The notes beneath the pieces were generated by a model, which was given only the letters and a program-made list of their open reading frames with translations, was not told the DNA's origin and did not search any database. Positions 13,027 to 22,107 of a stretch of DNA of 64,000 nt are shown one piece after another. Made by a program: the position numbers and the translations under genes. Within the stretch, counting starts at the first letter, position 1, and every line of letters starts with the position of its first letter. The stretch is from Deinococcus actinosclerus (GTDB lineage: Bacteria > Deinococcota > Deinococci > Deinococcales > Deinococcaceae): contig NZ_CP013910.1 in the NCBI RefSeq assembly GCF_001507665.1, positions 313,501 to 377,500 on the forward strand, given 5' to 3'.

Positions 13027-13401
13027 GTGATCTCCTTGAATGCCCATGCAGCGCCGACACCTGCATCCAGGGTCATCTGGGGAGGAGGTGAGGGTTGTCT
13101 GGGCTCCCGGGTTGACGCCGGGAATTGTGTTGCTATGGGTGTAGATCATACGCGCCCCCCTGCCTGGGGGCAAGGTTCGTTCACCACAATCTCAGATTGC
13201 CCTCAGTGGTACTAACCTGCCCTTCACCGTCTGGGCACGTGCCGGGTGCATGGATATGCGCCCGCAGGTCCCCTGAGTGGCCGCGCATCTCCCTGCCGCT
13301 GGCGACCGGTGCGGGGGATGAGCCCCGGGTCTCGGGACGCTGAAGGCTGAAGCGTCGTCCGGAACGCTGTCGCGTGATCCGGCGCTGCGTAGCCTGAGCC
13401 C
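13027..13401. other. Divergent intergenic region, 375 bp
   Basis: Holds the promoter of the minus-strand Ig/PPC-subtilase operon (13145-13173) and, at its right end, a TAGCCT box (13390-13395) 6 bases before the hydrolase ATG. Between them, 13200-13385 shows no ORF, RNA fold or repeat that I can support. Confidence 0.6.
13145..13173 (-). promoter_or_regulatory. SigA-type promoter of the Ig/PPC lipoprotein-subtilase operon
   Basis: On the reverse strand TTGCCC (13173-13168) and TATGAT (13150-13145) are separated by exactly 17 bases. The distance to the start codon at 13026 gives a leader of about 110 bases, unlike the many leaderless genes nearby. Confidence 0.7.
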
Positions 13402-14394
13402 ATGACGGCCCGCCGATTCCTGCCTGCGCTGCTGCTCGTGTCCTGTCCGGTCGCCCTGGCCCAGTCGCAGGCGGCGCTGGACGCCGTGGACGCCCGGCAG
13501 ATGAGCATTCCGGCCTCCCGCACGGCCTTCCAGAAAGGGGGTTACCCGGGCAGCGCACTGACAGTGCGCCAGACCCTGGCGCCGGGCGGCAACTACACCC
13601 GTCAGGTCGTCAGCTACCAGTCCGGGGACCTGCGGATCAACGCGCTGCTGACCGTGCCGCGCGGCACACCGCCGAAGGGCGGGTGGCCCGCCATCGTGTT
13701 CAACCACGGCTACATTCCTCCGAACGTGTACCGCACCACGGAGCGGTACGTCGCGTACCAGGACGCCTTCGCGCGGGCCGGGTTCGTCACGCTGAAAAGC
13801 GACTACCGTGGGCACGGCAGCTCGCAGGGCGAGGCGCTCGGCGGGTACTACGCGCCGGGCTACACCACCGACGTGATGAACGCCCTGGCCAGCCTGAAAC
13901 GCGACCCGCGCGTGAACGCGGCGCGGATCGGCATGTGGGGGCACTCCATGGGCGGCTTCCTGACCCTGCGCGCCATGGTCATCGACCGCAGCGTGAAGGC
14001 CGGGGTGATCTGGGCCGGCGTGGTCGGGGACTACGACCAGCTGATGACCAGCTGGACGCGCCGCGCGCCCGTCCCGGCCAGCATCCCGCAGCGGGTGCTG
14101 GACCTGCGCAAGCGGGCCGTTGAGCAGTACGGCACGCCCAGCAGCAACCCGACCTTCTGGAACACCCTCAGCGCGAACACCTACCTGAAGGACCTGGGCG
14201 GCCCCATTCAGCTACACATCGGCACGAACGACGAGGAGGTGCCCGTCGCGTTCCATACCGCCCTGGCCGCCCAACTGCGGCCGCTGGGCAAGCTCGGCGG
14301 CAACTACGTCTATCCGGGGGACAACCACAACCTCTCGGGCAACCTGCGCGCGGCCCTGAACCGCAGCGTGCAGTTCTTCAGGGACCGCCTGTAA
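13402..14394 (+). CDS. Secreted alpha/beta hydrolase (prolyl oligopeptidase-like), copy 1
   Basis: 330 residues with a signal peptide ending near ALA-QSQ (residue 20). The hydrolase core has VFNHGY (oxyanion region), SDYRGHGSS, the nucleophile elbow GMWGHSMGG (Ser in GHSMG), Asp in IGTNDEEVP and His in GDNHNLSG, so the triad is complete. Such enzymes cleave peptides or esters; the substrate is unknown. TAGCCT lies 6 bases before the ATG. Its stop overlaps the next gene's start by one base (TAATG), and that gene is a close paralogue. Confidence 0.88.
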   Translation: MTARRFLPALLLVSCPVALAQSQAALDAVDARQMSIPASRTAFQKGGYPGSALTVRQTLAPGGNYTRQVVSYQSGDLRINALLTVPRGTPPKGGWPAIVFNHGYIPPNVYRTTERYVAYQDAFARAGFVTLKSDYRGHGSSQGEALGGYYAPGYTTDVMNALASLKRDPRVNAARIGMWGHSMGGFLTLRAMVIDRSVKAGVIWAGVVGDYDQLMTSWTRRAPVPASIPQRVLDLRKRAVEQYGTPSSNPTFWNTLSANTYLKDLGGPIQLHIGTNDEEVPVAFHTALAAQLRPLGKLGGNYVYPGDNHNLSGNLRAALNRSVQFFRDRL

Positions 14395-15443
14395 TGCGCG
14401 CGCTGATCAACCTTACGCTGCTGGCCCTGCTGGCGGGCGCCGGGTACGTGGCGCTCACCCAGCCGGACGCGCCGCCGCTGCGACTGCCCTGGACCCAGCC
14501 GGAGGCGACCGACCCGGCCCGGCCCGACCCGCCGAGCCCCGGGACCGGCGGCGGGCCCCTCCAGAACCTGGGTGACACCGCGCTGAAGGCCGCCGTGGCC
14601 CGCAACCCGGTCAGCATCCAGGCGCTGAAGGCCCGCGAGTACCCGGGCAGCGCCCTGACGGTCCGGCAGACCCTGGCGGCGGGCGGCAACTACACCCGGC
14701 AGGTCGTGAGTTACCAGTCCGAGGGCCTGCGCATCAACGCGCTGCTGACCGTCCCGCGCGGCACGCCGCCGCAGGGCGGGTGGCCCGCCATCGTGTTCAA
14801 CCACGGGTACATCCCACCCGCCGAGTACCGCACCACCGAGCGGTACGTGGCGTACCAGGACGCCTTTGCCCGCGCGGGCTTCGTGACGCTGAAAAGCGAC
14901 TACCGCGGGCACGGCAGCAGCGAGGGACAGGCGCTCGGCGGGTACGACGACCCCGGCTACACCGTGGACGTCCTGAACGCCGCCGCCAGCCTCCGGCGTG
15001 ACCCGCGCGTGAACCCCGCCCGCCTGGGCCTGTGGGGTCACTCTATGGGCGGGCAGCTGAGCCTGAAGGCCATGATCGTCGATCCCCGCCTGAAAGCCGC
15101 GTCCCTGTGGGCGGGCGTGATCGCCAGCTACGACGTCCTGGCGACCGACTGGAACCCACCCCCCGGCGAGCAACGCACCCTGGACGCCGTCAACCGCCGC
15201 TACCTGCGCCTGCTGAGCCCCAACGCGTACCTGCGGGAACTGAACGGGCGGCCCATCCAGCTGCACCACGGCACGAACGACAGGGACGTGCCGTACGCCT
15301 TCCAGAAGAACCTCGCGGACGACCTGAGAAACGCCGGGCAGGGCGTGGACGCCTACCGCTACGACGGCGACAACCACAACCTCTCCGGTAACCTCCGCAC
15401 GGCGCTGAACCGCAGCGTGCAGTTCTTCAAGGAGAACCTGTAG
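14394..15443 (+). CDS. Alpha/beta hydrolase, copy 2 (tandem paralogue)
   Basis: 349 residues. From about residue 75 it follows copy 1 closely (YPGSALTVRQTLA.GGNYTRQVVSYQS), with the same triad: GLWGHSMGG, HGTNDRDVP, GDNHNLSG. The N-terminus differs: one hydrophobic segment (LINLTLLALLAGAGYVAL) and a Pro-rich linker, so this copy may stay membrane-anchored while copy 1 is released. Translation is coupled to copy 1 by the TAATG overlap. A recent tandem duplication is the simplest origin. Confidence 0.87.
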   Translation: MRALINLTLLALLAGAGYVALTQPDAPPLRLPWTQPEATDPARPDPPSPGTGGGPLQNLGDTALKAAVARNPVSIQALKAREYPGSALTVRQTLAAGGNYTRQVVSYQSEGLRINALLTVPRGTPPQGGWPAIVFNHGYIPPAEYRTTERYVAYQDAFARAGFVTLKSDYRGHGSSEGQALGGYDDPGYTVDVLNAAASLRRDPRVNPARLGLWGHSMGGQLSLKAMIVDPRLKAASLWAGVIASYDVLATDWNPPPGEQRTLDAVNRRYLRLLSPNAYLRELNGRPIQLHHGTNDRDVPYAFQKNLADDLRNAGQGVDAYRYDGDNHNLSGNLRTALNRSVQFFKENL

Positions 15444-15446
15444 GGG

Positions 15447-16043
15447 TCACTCCACCCAGGTGACCTTGTCCGCCAGCGGCGCGCGGCGCGCGGACGGCAG
15501 CTCGGCCGCCGGGTAGCCCAGCACCAGCAGCCCCAGCAGCTTCGGCGCGCCCAGCGCCTGCGCCGCCACCGGACTGACCATCACCGGGCCGCTCACCCAC
15601 TTCCCGACCAGCCCGAACGCCGTGGCGGCCAGCCACATGTTCTGCGCGGCGCAGGCCAGGGCCGCCTGCTCCTCCCACTCGGGCATCTTCGGTTTCTCGG
15701 GCATGTGCAGTTCCAGGCTGATCCACAGCGGCGCGCGCCACGCCCGGGCGCGCTGCGCCTCCAGCGCCGGTTCGCTGTCCCGGTCGGGCGCGCTGCCCGC
15801 CGCGTACGCCTGTGCGAACACCTCGGCCAGCCTCGCGCGGCCCTCACCGGTGAACACCGTGAAGCGCCACGGCTCGGTGCGCCCGTGATTCGGCGCCCAG
15901 GTGCCCGCCTCCAGAATGGCTTCCACCACCTCACGCGGCACGGCGTCCGGCCTCAGCAGACCGATGTCCACCGTGCGGCGCGCACGGATCACGTCCAGCA
16001 CGGTCAGGGCGGCGGCAGGGAAGGGAGTGTCCAGTGTGGTCAT
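15447..16043 (-). CDS. Nitroreductase family protein
   Basis: 198 residues; FMN-dependent NAD(P)H oxidoreductase fold, closest by eye to the YdjA subgroup. N-terminal IRARRTV (FMN phosphate-binding Arg residues), WAPNHGRTEPWRF, and C-terminal LGLLVLGYPA. The physiological substrate is not known for this subgroup. CATAGT lies 6 bases before the ATG. Its stop is 3 bases from the end of the convergent hydrolase gene. Confidence 0.88.
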   Translation of the reverse strand: MTTLDTPFPAAALTVLDVIRARRTVDIGLLRPDAVPREVVEAILEAGTWAPNHGRTEPWRFTVFTGEGRARLAEVFAQAYAAGSAPDRDSEPALEAQRARAWRAPLWISLELHMPEKPKMPEWEEQAALACAAQNMWLAATAFGLVGKWVSGPVMVSPVAAQALGAPKLLGLLVLGYPAAELPSARRAPLADKVTWVE

Positions 16044-16064
16044 GCCCCCACTATGCCGCGCCCC

Positions 16065-16664
16065 TCAGGGACGGGCAGGGCCTTCCAGGCTCAGGGTGCG
16101 GCTGACGCGCCGGGCAGTGCGGTGTGCGTCCCAGGCCAGCCCCGTCAGTGCCAGGGGCAGGACGATCAGGAAGATCAGATCCAGGGTGTCCTGTCCTGGC
16201 GCGAGGAGCGCCGTGATCCACTGACTGAGCATCAGGCAGCCCACCAGCAGCCGCGCGCCCAGCGTCCAGCGGTACGGGTCGGGGCGCCACAGCACGCTCC
16301 ACGTCAGGGCCAGCATCAGGGTCAGGCCGGTCGTGGGCCCGGCCAGGTAACGCGGCAGTTCCTGCGGGACCTCGACGTTGTTCCAGAACATCAGTCCGCC
16401 GTAGCCCAGCTGGAGCAGGAGCAGCGTCACCCACAGCCCCACCGGGAGGCGGCGGTACTGCTCCGTCAGGTCCCGCGTGGCGTACGTGCGCCGCAGCGCG
16501 CGGTTCACCTGCCCCGGGTCGCCGAGCGTGGCGACGGCCTGCGCCTCGGTCAGCCCGCTGCCCATGGCGTCGTGGACGTGCGCGGCGTACTCGCCGGCCA
16601 CGCGGTCCTGCGCGGCAGGGGCGAGGTCGTGGAGGGCGGCCCCCAGCCAGTCACGCAGGGTCAT
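16065..16664 (-). CDS. HAAS-like membrane protein, second gene after PadR-linked pair
   Basis: 199 residues from the ATG at 16664. The first 75 residues resemble the HAAS/permease-prefix helical domain: Asp-Leu-rich start, HVHDAMGSGLTEAQAVATLGDPGQVNRAL. About four membrane segments follow (LWVTLLLLQLGYGGLMFW, LTLMLALTWSVLW, LLVGCLMLSQWITALL, LIFLIVLPLALTGLAW). The family is often encoded beside PadR regulators, as here. Its start overlaps the stop of the upstream gene (ATGA), so it is coupled. Biochemical role unknown. Confidence 0.78.
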   Translation of the reverse strand: MTLRDWLGAALHDLAPAAQDRVAGEYAAHVHDAMGSGLTEAQAVATLGDPGQVNRALRRTYATRDLTEQYRRLPVGLWVTLLLLQLGYGGLMFWNNVEVPQELPRYLAGPTTGLTLMLALTWSVLWRPDPYRWTLGARLLVGCLMLSQWITALLAPGQDTLDLIFLIVLPLALTGLAWDAHRTARRVSRTLSLEGPARP

Positions 16665-17338
16665 GCGGGCACGCTCCGCTGTTTGCGGGCGGCGGTCAGG
16701 GACAGCTGGAACCGGACCAGCTGGACGGTCAGCAGCACCACGGCGAGCCAGCCTTCCAGCCGGCCGAACCACCCGCCCACCTGCGCCGGCTGGGTGACAC
16801 CCACCCAGGTCGCCCAGAGCAGACCGCCCAGCAGGATGAGGCTGCTGGGTTTGGTCAGCCAGTGCCAGACCACCCGGCTCTCGGGGCGCAGCGGCCGGGT
16901 CAGCAGCTGCCAGCGCGCGAGATTGATCAGCAGGACGAGCAGGAGGGCCGCCCCGAGCAGGGTCAGGGCGCGTGGATCGCCCCGCAGCGCCCCGGGTCCT
17001 GCCGCGCCCAGCATCCCGAGCTGCATGGGCGCCGAGTCCAGCAGGACGCGGCGGACACTCAGGCGGCCAGGGGGCAGGTGCCGCGCGTCCCAGGTGGTGA
17101 GGTGGGTGCGGTTCAGTCCGGTGCGGGCGGCCTGGGCGGAGCCCCAGCGGCGCAGCAGTCCGGCCTCGGTCAGGTCGGGTTCGGCGGCGAGGGTGTCCTC
17201 CAGGTGTGCCTGGTAGTCCGCCCGGACGCGCGCGGCGGCGGCGGGGGTCAGGTCGGCCGTGGCGACCTCCAGCCAGTCCACAACCGTCCCGGGAGGCTGG
17301 AGGCGGGGGCTGAGCAGGCTGCGGAGTTCGCCGGTCAT
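16661..17338 (-). CDS. HAAS-like membrane protein next to PadR
   Basis: 225 residues. N-terminal region VVDWLEVATADLTPAAAARV..YQAHLEDTL..LTEAGLLRRWGSA is a diverged HAAS-type domain, then about four membrane segments (LGMLGAAG, LTLLGAALLLVLLINLA, SLILLGGLLWATWVGV, WLAVVLLTVQLV). Probably an inner-membrane sensor or permease-associated protein. Its ATG overlaps the padR stop and its stop overlaps the next ATG, both as ATGA, so the three genes are one translational unit. Confidence 0.78.
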   Translation of the reverse strand: MTGELRSLLSPRLQPPGTVVDWLEVATADLTPAAAARVRADYQAHLEDTLAAEPDLTEAGLLRRWGSAQAARTGLNRTHLTTWDARHLPPGRLSVRRVLLDSAPMQLGMLGAAGPGALRGDPRALTLLGAALLLVLLINLARWQLLTRPLRPESRVVWHWLTKPSSLILLGGLLWATWVGVTQPAQVGGWFGRLEGWLAVVLLTVQLVRFQLSLTAARKQRSVPA

Positions 17339-17649
17339 GCCTTCCCCCCCAGCACCGCCTGCACGGCGCTGACCTGCGCCTGCCAGTCGCGGCGGGTGCG
17401 GGCCAGGGCGGCGCGGCCCTTCTCCGTCAGGCGGTACTCGCGCCGCGTGCGGCCCGCGACCTCGTGTTCATGGCTCTCGATCAGCCCCTCGGCTTCCAGG
17501 GCGTGCAGGGCGGGGTAGAGGGTGCCTTCGCGGGCGCGCAGCAGGCCCTCGCTGCGGGTGTTGATGGCCTGCGCGATGGCGTACCCGTGTTCGGGCTGGC
17601 GGTCGAGGACCGCCAGGATGAGCAGGCGGAGTTGCTCGCGGGCGTTCAT
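17335..17649 (-). CDS. PadR-family transcriptional regulator
   Basis: 104 residues from the ATG at 17649. A winged helix typical of short PadR proteins: LRLLILAVLDRQPEHGYAIAQAI, then LRAREGTLYPALHALEAEGLIES, and the wing RTRREYRLTEKGRAAL. Such proteins repress their own operon and respond to a ligand or a membrane partner. TATCGT lies 6 bases before this ATG and is flanked by a 9 bp inverted repeat (17657-17696), a good autoregulation site. The ATG chosen fits that box; an upstream ATG at 17679 would be inside the promoter. Confidence 0.92.
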   Translation of the reverse strand: MNAREQLRLLILAVLDRQPEHGYAIAQAINTRSEGLLRAREGTLYPALHALEAEGLIESHEHEVAGRTRREYRLTEKGRAALARTRRDWQAQVSAVQAVLGGKA

Positions 17650-17655
17650 GGTCCC

Positions 17656-17696
17656 ACGATACCTCTGAGCCGGATGCATCTCAAGTCGAGGTATCG
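17656..17696 (-). promoter_or_regulatory. padR promoter with flanking 9 bp inverted repeat (probable PadR operator)
   Basis: On the reverse strand TTGAGA (17684-17679) and TATCGT (17661-17656) are 17 bases apart. The arms CGATACCTC (17657-17665) and GAGGTATCG (17688-17696) are perfectly inverted; one covers the -10, the other lies just upstream of the -35. Arm centres are 31 bases apart, about three helical turns, which suits two dimers or a loop. Confidence 0.7.
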
Positions 17697-17707
17697 GCGC
17701 CCCTCGT

Positions 17708-18478
17708 TCAACCCGTGGGCAGGCCGTAGGCGCGTCGGGTGTTCGCGTCGGTCGCCGCCTCCAGCTCGTCGGGGCTCAGGCCGCGCAGGGCCGCGATGAA
17801 CTCCAGCGTGTGCCGCACGTATCCGGGCCGGTTCGGTTTCCCGCGCCTGGGCACGGGGGCCAGAAAGGGCGCGTCCGTCTCCAGCAGCATCCGCTCCAGC
17901 GGCAGGTCGCGGGCCGCCGCCTGGATCTCCTGCGCGTTCTTGTACGTCGTGTTCCCCGCGAACCCGAAGTACGTGTGCTCGCCCCGCTCCAGGCCAAACC
18001 GCAGGAGTGCCGCATGTCCGCTGAAGCAGTGCAGGATCACCGGCACGTCCGGCCACGCGCGCAGCACGTCCATCACACCCCGGTGGGCGCTGTCCTGCCC
18101 GGCCTTGTCCCGCGTGTGAATCACCAGCACCTTGGCGCCGCGCCGCGCGAGGTCCAGCTGCCACTCGAACGCCGAGACCTGCGCGGCGCGCTTCGTGTCG
18201 TCCCAGTAGTCATCCAGGCCGCTCTCGCCGATGCCGACCACGCGCGGGTGCGCGGCGAGCGCCTCGATCTGCGCGCGGGCCTCCGGGCTGTCCTCGTCCG
18301 TATCGGTCGGATGCAGCCCCACCGTCGCGAAGACGTCCCCAAACTGTTCGGCCAGCGCCACCGCGTTGCGCGCATGCTCGGGGCTCGCGCCGATACAGAC
18401 CATGGCACTCAGGCCCAGCTCGCCGCGCGCGCCCGCCGGGTCGTCGATGTAATCCAGGTGGGTGTGAGAATCGATCAT
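17708..18478 (-). CDS. tatD: TatD-family metal-dependent hydrolase
   Basis: 256 residues. Metal ligands of the TatD barrel are visible: [10 protein letters not shown] at the start, [31 protein letters not shown] and [11 protein letters not shown]. The family are 3'-5' DNA/RNA exonucleases linked to DNA repair and quality control. TAGGCT lies 7 bases before the ATG at 18478, so an upstream extension in frame to 18535 is not used. It is monocistronic and reads away from the envelope cluster that follows. Confidence 0.93.
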   Translation of the reverse strand: MIDSHTHLDYIDDPAGARGELGLSAMVCIGASPEHARNAVALAEQFGDVFATVGLHPTDTDEDSPEARAQIEALAAHPRVVGIGESGLDDYWDDTKRAAQVSAFEWQLDLARRGAKVLVIHTRDKAGQDSAHRGVMDVLRAWPDVPVILHCFSGHAALLRFGLERGEHTYFGFAGNTTYKNAQEIQAAARDLPLERMLLETDAPFLAPVPRRGKPNRPGYVRHTLEFIAALRGLSPDELEAATDANTRRAYGLPTG

Positions 18479-18561
18479 GCCGCCCAGCCTAGCGCTGCGC
18501 CCCCGACACTCCCACCCGCGCCCCATCACTCTCATGAGACCGGCGCGCTAAAGTGCGACCC

Positions 18562-19167
18562 GTGCAGAAAGTCGGTTTGTACGCGCTGGTGGGGATCATG
18601 GCCTTCGCCCTGATCTTCGCCCTGCTGCCCACCCCGGGCCTCGACGCCAGCCAGTCCGGCGCGCGGCTCAGCGGCGTGCAGCTCCGCCTGTACCCCTCCG
18701 GCGACTCGAACGCCACCTGGAGCTTCCGCGCCGCCGACGTCCGCAACGACCCCGTGGCCGGCCTGACGACCCTGACCGGCATCACGGACGGGAAACGGCT
18801 CCTGAAGGAACAGGTGCAGGGCCGCTTCACGGGTCGCGAGACCCTGGACGCCACCCTGGCCACCCAGGAACTGACCATCGACAGTCAGGACACCATGACC
18901 ACCCGTCAGGCCCGCATCACCCTGGTGCAGCAGTGTGCGGACATTGACCTCCAGGGCACCGAGCAGACCCCCGTGAAGATCGAACAGGGCCAGGGCTTCA
19001 GCGCGACGCAGGCGACAATCGCCTCCACCAGCCTGACCGGCACGATCCGCGACCTGAAAATGACCTTCGACTTCAGAATCCTCGATGCTTCTCCCAATTC
19101 CAAATACTCCTTCCCTCTTGACCCGACCGAGACCTGCCGCGACGGCAAGCGCGTTCCTCTCACCTGA
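18562..19167 (+). CDS. LptC-like membrane-anchored protein
   Basis: About 201 residues from the GTG at 18562, chosen because TAAAGT (18549-18554) sits 7 bases upstream; the GTG at 18553 overlaps that box. One N-terminal membrane anchor (LYALVGIMAFALIFALL) is followed by a beta-rich periplasmic part whose pattern (LYPSGDSNATWSFRAADVRND) resembles LptC/OstA folds. Two Cys (QQCADID, ETCRDG) may pair. It heads three consecutive OstA-type genes. Similarity is by pattern and context, so the call is moderate. Confidence 0.62.
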   Translation: MQKVGLYALVGIMAFALIFALLPTPGLDASQSGARLSGVQLRLYPSGDSNATWSFRAADVRNDPVAGLTTLTGITDGKRLLKEQVQGRFTGRETLDATLATQELTIDSQDTMTTRQARITLVQQCADIDLQGTEQTPVKIEQGQGFSATQATIASTSLTGTIRDLKMTFDFRILDASPNSKYSFPLDPTETCRDGKRVPLT

Positions 19168-19186
19168 CCTGTTCTAGGAGACCCCC

Positions 19187-20074
19187 ATGAAGAAAACGAC
19201 CTCACTGCTGGCCCTCCTCGCCCTCACCGCTCCCGTTCTGGCCCAGACCGACGCGGGCAAACGCCTGATCACCATCGAAGGCGCCCCGCGTGGCGACGTC
19301 CGCAACGGTCCCCTGAACTTCACTGGCAACCCCGTCAAGGCGAAAGTCAGCACCCTGAACATCGAGGCCTCCCAGGCCATCCTGGCCGCCCCCAAGGGCA
19401 CCGCGCTGATCGAAGCGAAAGGCAAGCGCACCGCTGACTTCACCGGGAACGTCAAGGTTGTCCGTGGCCGCCTGACCGCCACCGGCAACGCCCTCGCCTA
19501 CAGCGAGGCGACCGGGCAGGGCGTCCTGAACGGCAGCGCCAGCGCCACCTTCACGCCGGACAAGACCGACGGCGACACCGTGACCATCAGGGCCGCGCAG
19601 ATGAGCCTCGACGTGGACAACGACCGCTCCACCAGCACGGGGGGCGTGAGCCTCTCCAACGGCGCGCAGAGCGGTAAGGCCGACAAGCTCGTGTTCGACG
19701 AGCAGCGCGAACTGGCCCTCCTGACCGGCACGCCCAGCCTCACCCGCGCCGCCAAGGGCAGCCAGAAGGAACTGATCATCACCGGGCAGGAAGTCCGCGC
19801 GCTGACCAAGACCAAGACGCTGTACGTGCGCGGCGGCGTGAAACTCGTGCAGGGCACCACCACCACCACCGGGGACGCCGTGTACTACGACGACAGGAAG
19901 AACGTCGCGTACGTGGTCGGGAACGCCGTCAGCGTGGACAGCAAGAGCAAGGTGACCGTGAAGGCCCCCGCCAGCGGCTACCTGGAGCAGCGCACCGACC
20001 TGGCCCGCGTGCGCGCCCTGAACTCGGCGTACAAGATCCCCACCGATCAGTTCAAGCTCACCGGCGAGAAGTAA
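19187..20074 (+). CDS. LptA/OstA-like periplasmic protein
   Basis: 295 residues with a clear signal peptide ([21 protein letters not shown]) and AGGAG 8 bases before the ATG. The mature part is a run of short beta repeats of the OstA type: [74 protein letters not shown]. LptA builds a beta-jellyroll bridge carrying LPS from inner to outer membrane; Deinococcota are reported to lack LPS, so another lipid or glycolipid cargo is likely. That last step is inference. Confidence 0.8.
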   Translation: MKKTTSLLALLALTAPVLAQTDAGKRLITIEGAPRGDVRNGPLNFTGNPVKAKVSTLNIEASQAILAAPKGTALIEAKGKRTADFTGNVKVVRGRLTATGNALAYSEATGQGVLNGSASATFTPDKTDGDTVTIRAAQMSLDVDNDRSTSTGGVSLSNGAQSGKADKLVFDEQRELALLTGTPSLTRAAKGSQKELIITGQEVRALTKTKTLYVRGGVKLVQGTTTTTGDAVYYDDRKNVAYVVGNAVSVDSKSKVTVKAPASGYLEQRTDLARVRALNSAYKIPTDQFKLTGEK

Positions 20075-20083
20075 ACTCCCGGT

Positions 20084-21115
20084 ATGCCCCGCTCCCGCCT
20101 GAGCGCCCTGCTCCTGACCGCGCTGCTCTCCGGCGGGAGCGTCCTGACGATCGCCCTGGCCCAGCAGAACCCCGCCCAGCCGCCGCCCGCGCAGGGACAG
20201 CCGCCGGGCGACGCACCTGATCAGGACGTGCCCGCCACGGAGTTCGGTGAGGCGCAGGCGGAGCAGTCCAGCCTGACGCTCGTGCGCCGCAGCGAGAAGG
20301 ACGGCAAGGACCGCCAGATCGTCATCGTGAAGTCCGGCACGACCGATACGACCGGCGTCTTCGCGATCTGCGGCCCGCAGGACGGCGAGCCGGAGGACGC
20401 CCCGAATGTTGCGGTGTTCAGCGAGACCGGCGCAGGTGGCGTGCAGATCACCATCGACAAGAACGTGATCCGCGTGCCGCTGGCGGTCGTCACCCAGTTG
20501 CCCCCCAAAGAAGGACAGGAGGGCAGTGACGGGCGCGTGGAGGCCAGCGCCGGAACCGCCCGCTTCCTGGATGAACCGCCCGCAGGCAAGACCGATCGTC
20601 TGAGCCGCTGCGCCGTCGAGGCCACGCCCAGGCCCGCGCCGGACACCGTGATCGTCACGCAGGGCCGCACGGAGCTGAAAGGGCAAAAGCTGGTGTACGA
20701 CAGCGCCGACGGAATCGCCCGCATCGACGGGCCGGTGATCTTCAAGCGCAGCAGCGACAAGGATCCCCTGACCGGCAAGAGTGACCGGATCGAGGTCAGT
20801 GTGGACGACGAGAAGACCACCCTGGTCGGCAGTGTGGAACTGAAGTCGGACGGGGGCCGCACCAGCCGCGCCGCGCGGGTCGAGTACGACGACACCCGCA
20901 ACGTCGCGCGGCTGTACGGCACGCCCGAGCAGCCCGCCGAGAGCGTCAAGGGCGGCGACACCCTGCGCGCCGGGGTGATCGTGTACGACCTCGACCGGAA
21001 CGAGGTGTACGCCGAGAAGGCCGAGGGCGGCACCATCACCGGGGAATTCATCGACAGCGAGGAGGGCAGTGGTGCGGCCACGCCCGCCGCGCCGACGACT
21101 CCCCCCCGGCCCTGA
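20084..21115 (+). CDS. OstA-like secreted protein, third gene of the cluster
   Basis: 343 residues with a signal peptide ([19 protein letters not shown]), a Pro/Gln-rich spacer, and late OstA-type repeats: [80 protein letters not shown]. The Pro-rich tail ends in TTPPRP. It begins 9 bases after the preceding gene; the sequence TAAACT (20072-20077) contains that gene's stop codon and is also a well-placed -10 box 6 bases before this ATG, so it may also be transcribed alone. Confidence 0.77.
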   Translation: MPRSRLSALLLTALLSGGSVLTIALAQQNPAQPPPAQGQPPGDAPDQDVPATEFGEAQAEQSSLTLVRRSEKDGKDRQIVIVKSGTTDTTGVFAICGPQDGEPEDAPNVAVFSETGAGGVQITIDKNVIRVPLAVVTQLPPKEGQEGSDGRVEASAGTARFLDEPPAGKTDRLSRCAVEATPRPAPDTVIVTQGRTELKGQKLVYDSADGIARIDGPVIFKRSSDKDPLTGKSDRIEVSVDDEKTTLVGSVELKSDGGRTSRAARVEYDDTRNVARLYGTPEQPAESVKGGDTLRAGVIVYDLDRNEVYAEKAEGGTITGEFIDSEEGSGAATPAAPTTPPRP

Positions 21116-21182
21116 CGGGGAAGTGGCGGTAGGGTGCCCGACTCGGCGGCAGTGAGTGACTCAGGGCCGCTGAATCCTGTGG

Positions 21183-22097
21183 TCAGTCCTGGATGGTCCG
21201 GCGGGCCTGGAGAAGCACCTCGGCGCTGCGGTGCAGGGCGTCCTGCTCGTCCGGGGTCAGGGCGGGCAGCACGGTCCCCAGCACCCCGTCGCGGCCCAGG
21301 ATGCGCGGCACGCTGAGGCTCACGCCGAACGCGGGGGTGGGGGCGCTGACGGTCAGGACGGCCCGGCGGTCGCCCAGGATGCGCTCGGTGATGCGGGCCA
21401 GGGCCGCGCCGATCCCGTAGTACGTGGCGCGTTTCCCGCCGATGATCTGCGCGGCGGCCTCGCGGGTGTCCCGCTCGATCTGCGCCCGGATGTCCGGCGT
21501 CCACGGGAGGTCCCGGGCGTCCATGAAGTCCGCGACCGGGAGCCCCGCGACGGTGGCGGTGCTCCAGGCGATGACCTCGCTGTCCCCGTGCTCGCCCAGC
21601 ACGTACCCGTGGACGTGCGTGGCGTCCACCCCGGCGTGCGCGGCGATCAGGTGCCGGAACCGCGCGGAGTCCAGCACGGTGCCCGACCCGATCACGGCGT
21701 GATCCGGGGCCAGGGCCACGCTCAGGTCGGTCAGGAGGTCCACGGGATTGGTGGCGATCAGCAGGGCCGCGCCGGGCGCGGCGGCCGCCACGCGGGGGAT
21801 CAGGTCGTGGAAGATCGCGGCGTTCTTCTGGAGCAGGTCCAGGCGGGACTCGCCGGGTTTCTGGTTGGCGCCCGCCGCGACGATCACCACCCCGCTGCCG
21901 TGCAGGTCCTCCAGCGGGCCGCTGCGAACCCGGGTGCCGTGGCTGACGGGCGATGCGTGCGCGATGTCCTGCGCCTCGGCGTGGGCGCGCGCCCCGTCCA
22001 GGTCGGTCAGGACCAGTTCGCTGCACGAGCCGCGCAGCGTCAGGGCGTACGCCACCGTCGCGCCGACCAGTCCGGCGCCGACCACCCCGACCTTCAT
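21183..22097 (-). CDS. ldh: L-lactate dehydrogenase
   Basis: Converts pyruvate and NADH to L-lactate and NAD+. 304 residues. N-terminal NAD site [17 protein letters not shown]; coenzyme-specificity Asp in [22 protein letters not shown], with the active-site loop Arg; catalytic His in [16 protein letters not shown] between them. The Gln of NQKPGES favours lactate over malate dehydrogenase. It starts 10 bases after the stop of the universal stress protein gene, so the two share a transcript. Confidence 0.94.
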   Translation of the reverse strand: MKVGVVGAGLVGATVAYALTLRGSCSELVLTDLDGARAHAEAQDIAHASPVSHGTRVRSGPLEDLHGSGVVIVAAGANQKPGESRLDLLQKNAAIFHDLIPRVAAAAPGAALLIATNPVDLLTDLSVALAPDHAVIGSGTVLDSARFRHLIAAHAGVDATHVHGYVLGEHGDSEVIAWSTATVAGLPVADFMDARDLPWTPDIRAQIERDTREAAAQIIGGKRATYYGIGAALARITERILGDRRAVLTVSAPTPAFGVSLSVPRILGRDGVLGTVLPALTPDEQDALHRSAEVLLQARRTIQD

Positions 22098-22107
22098 GCC
22101 CGCCTCC

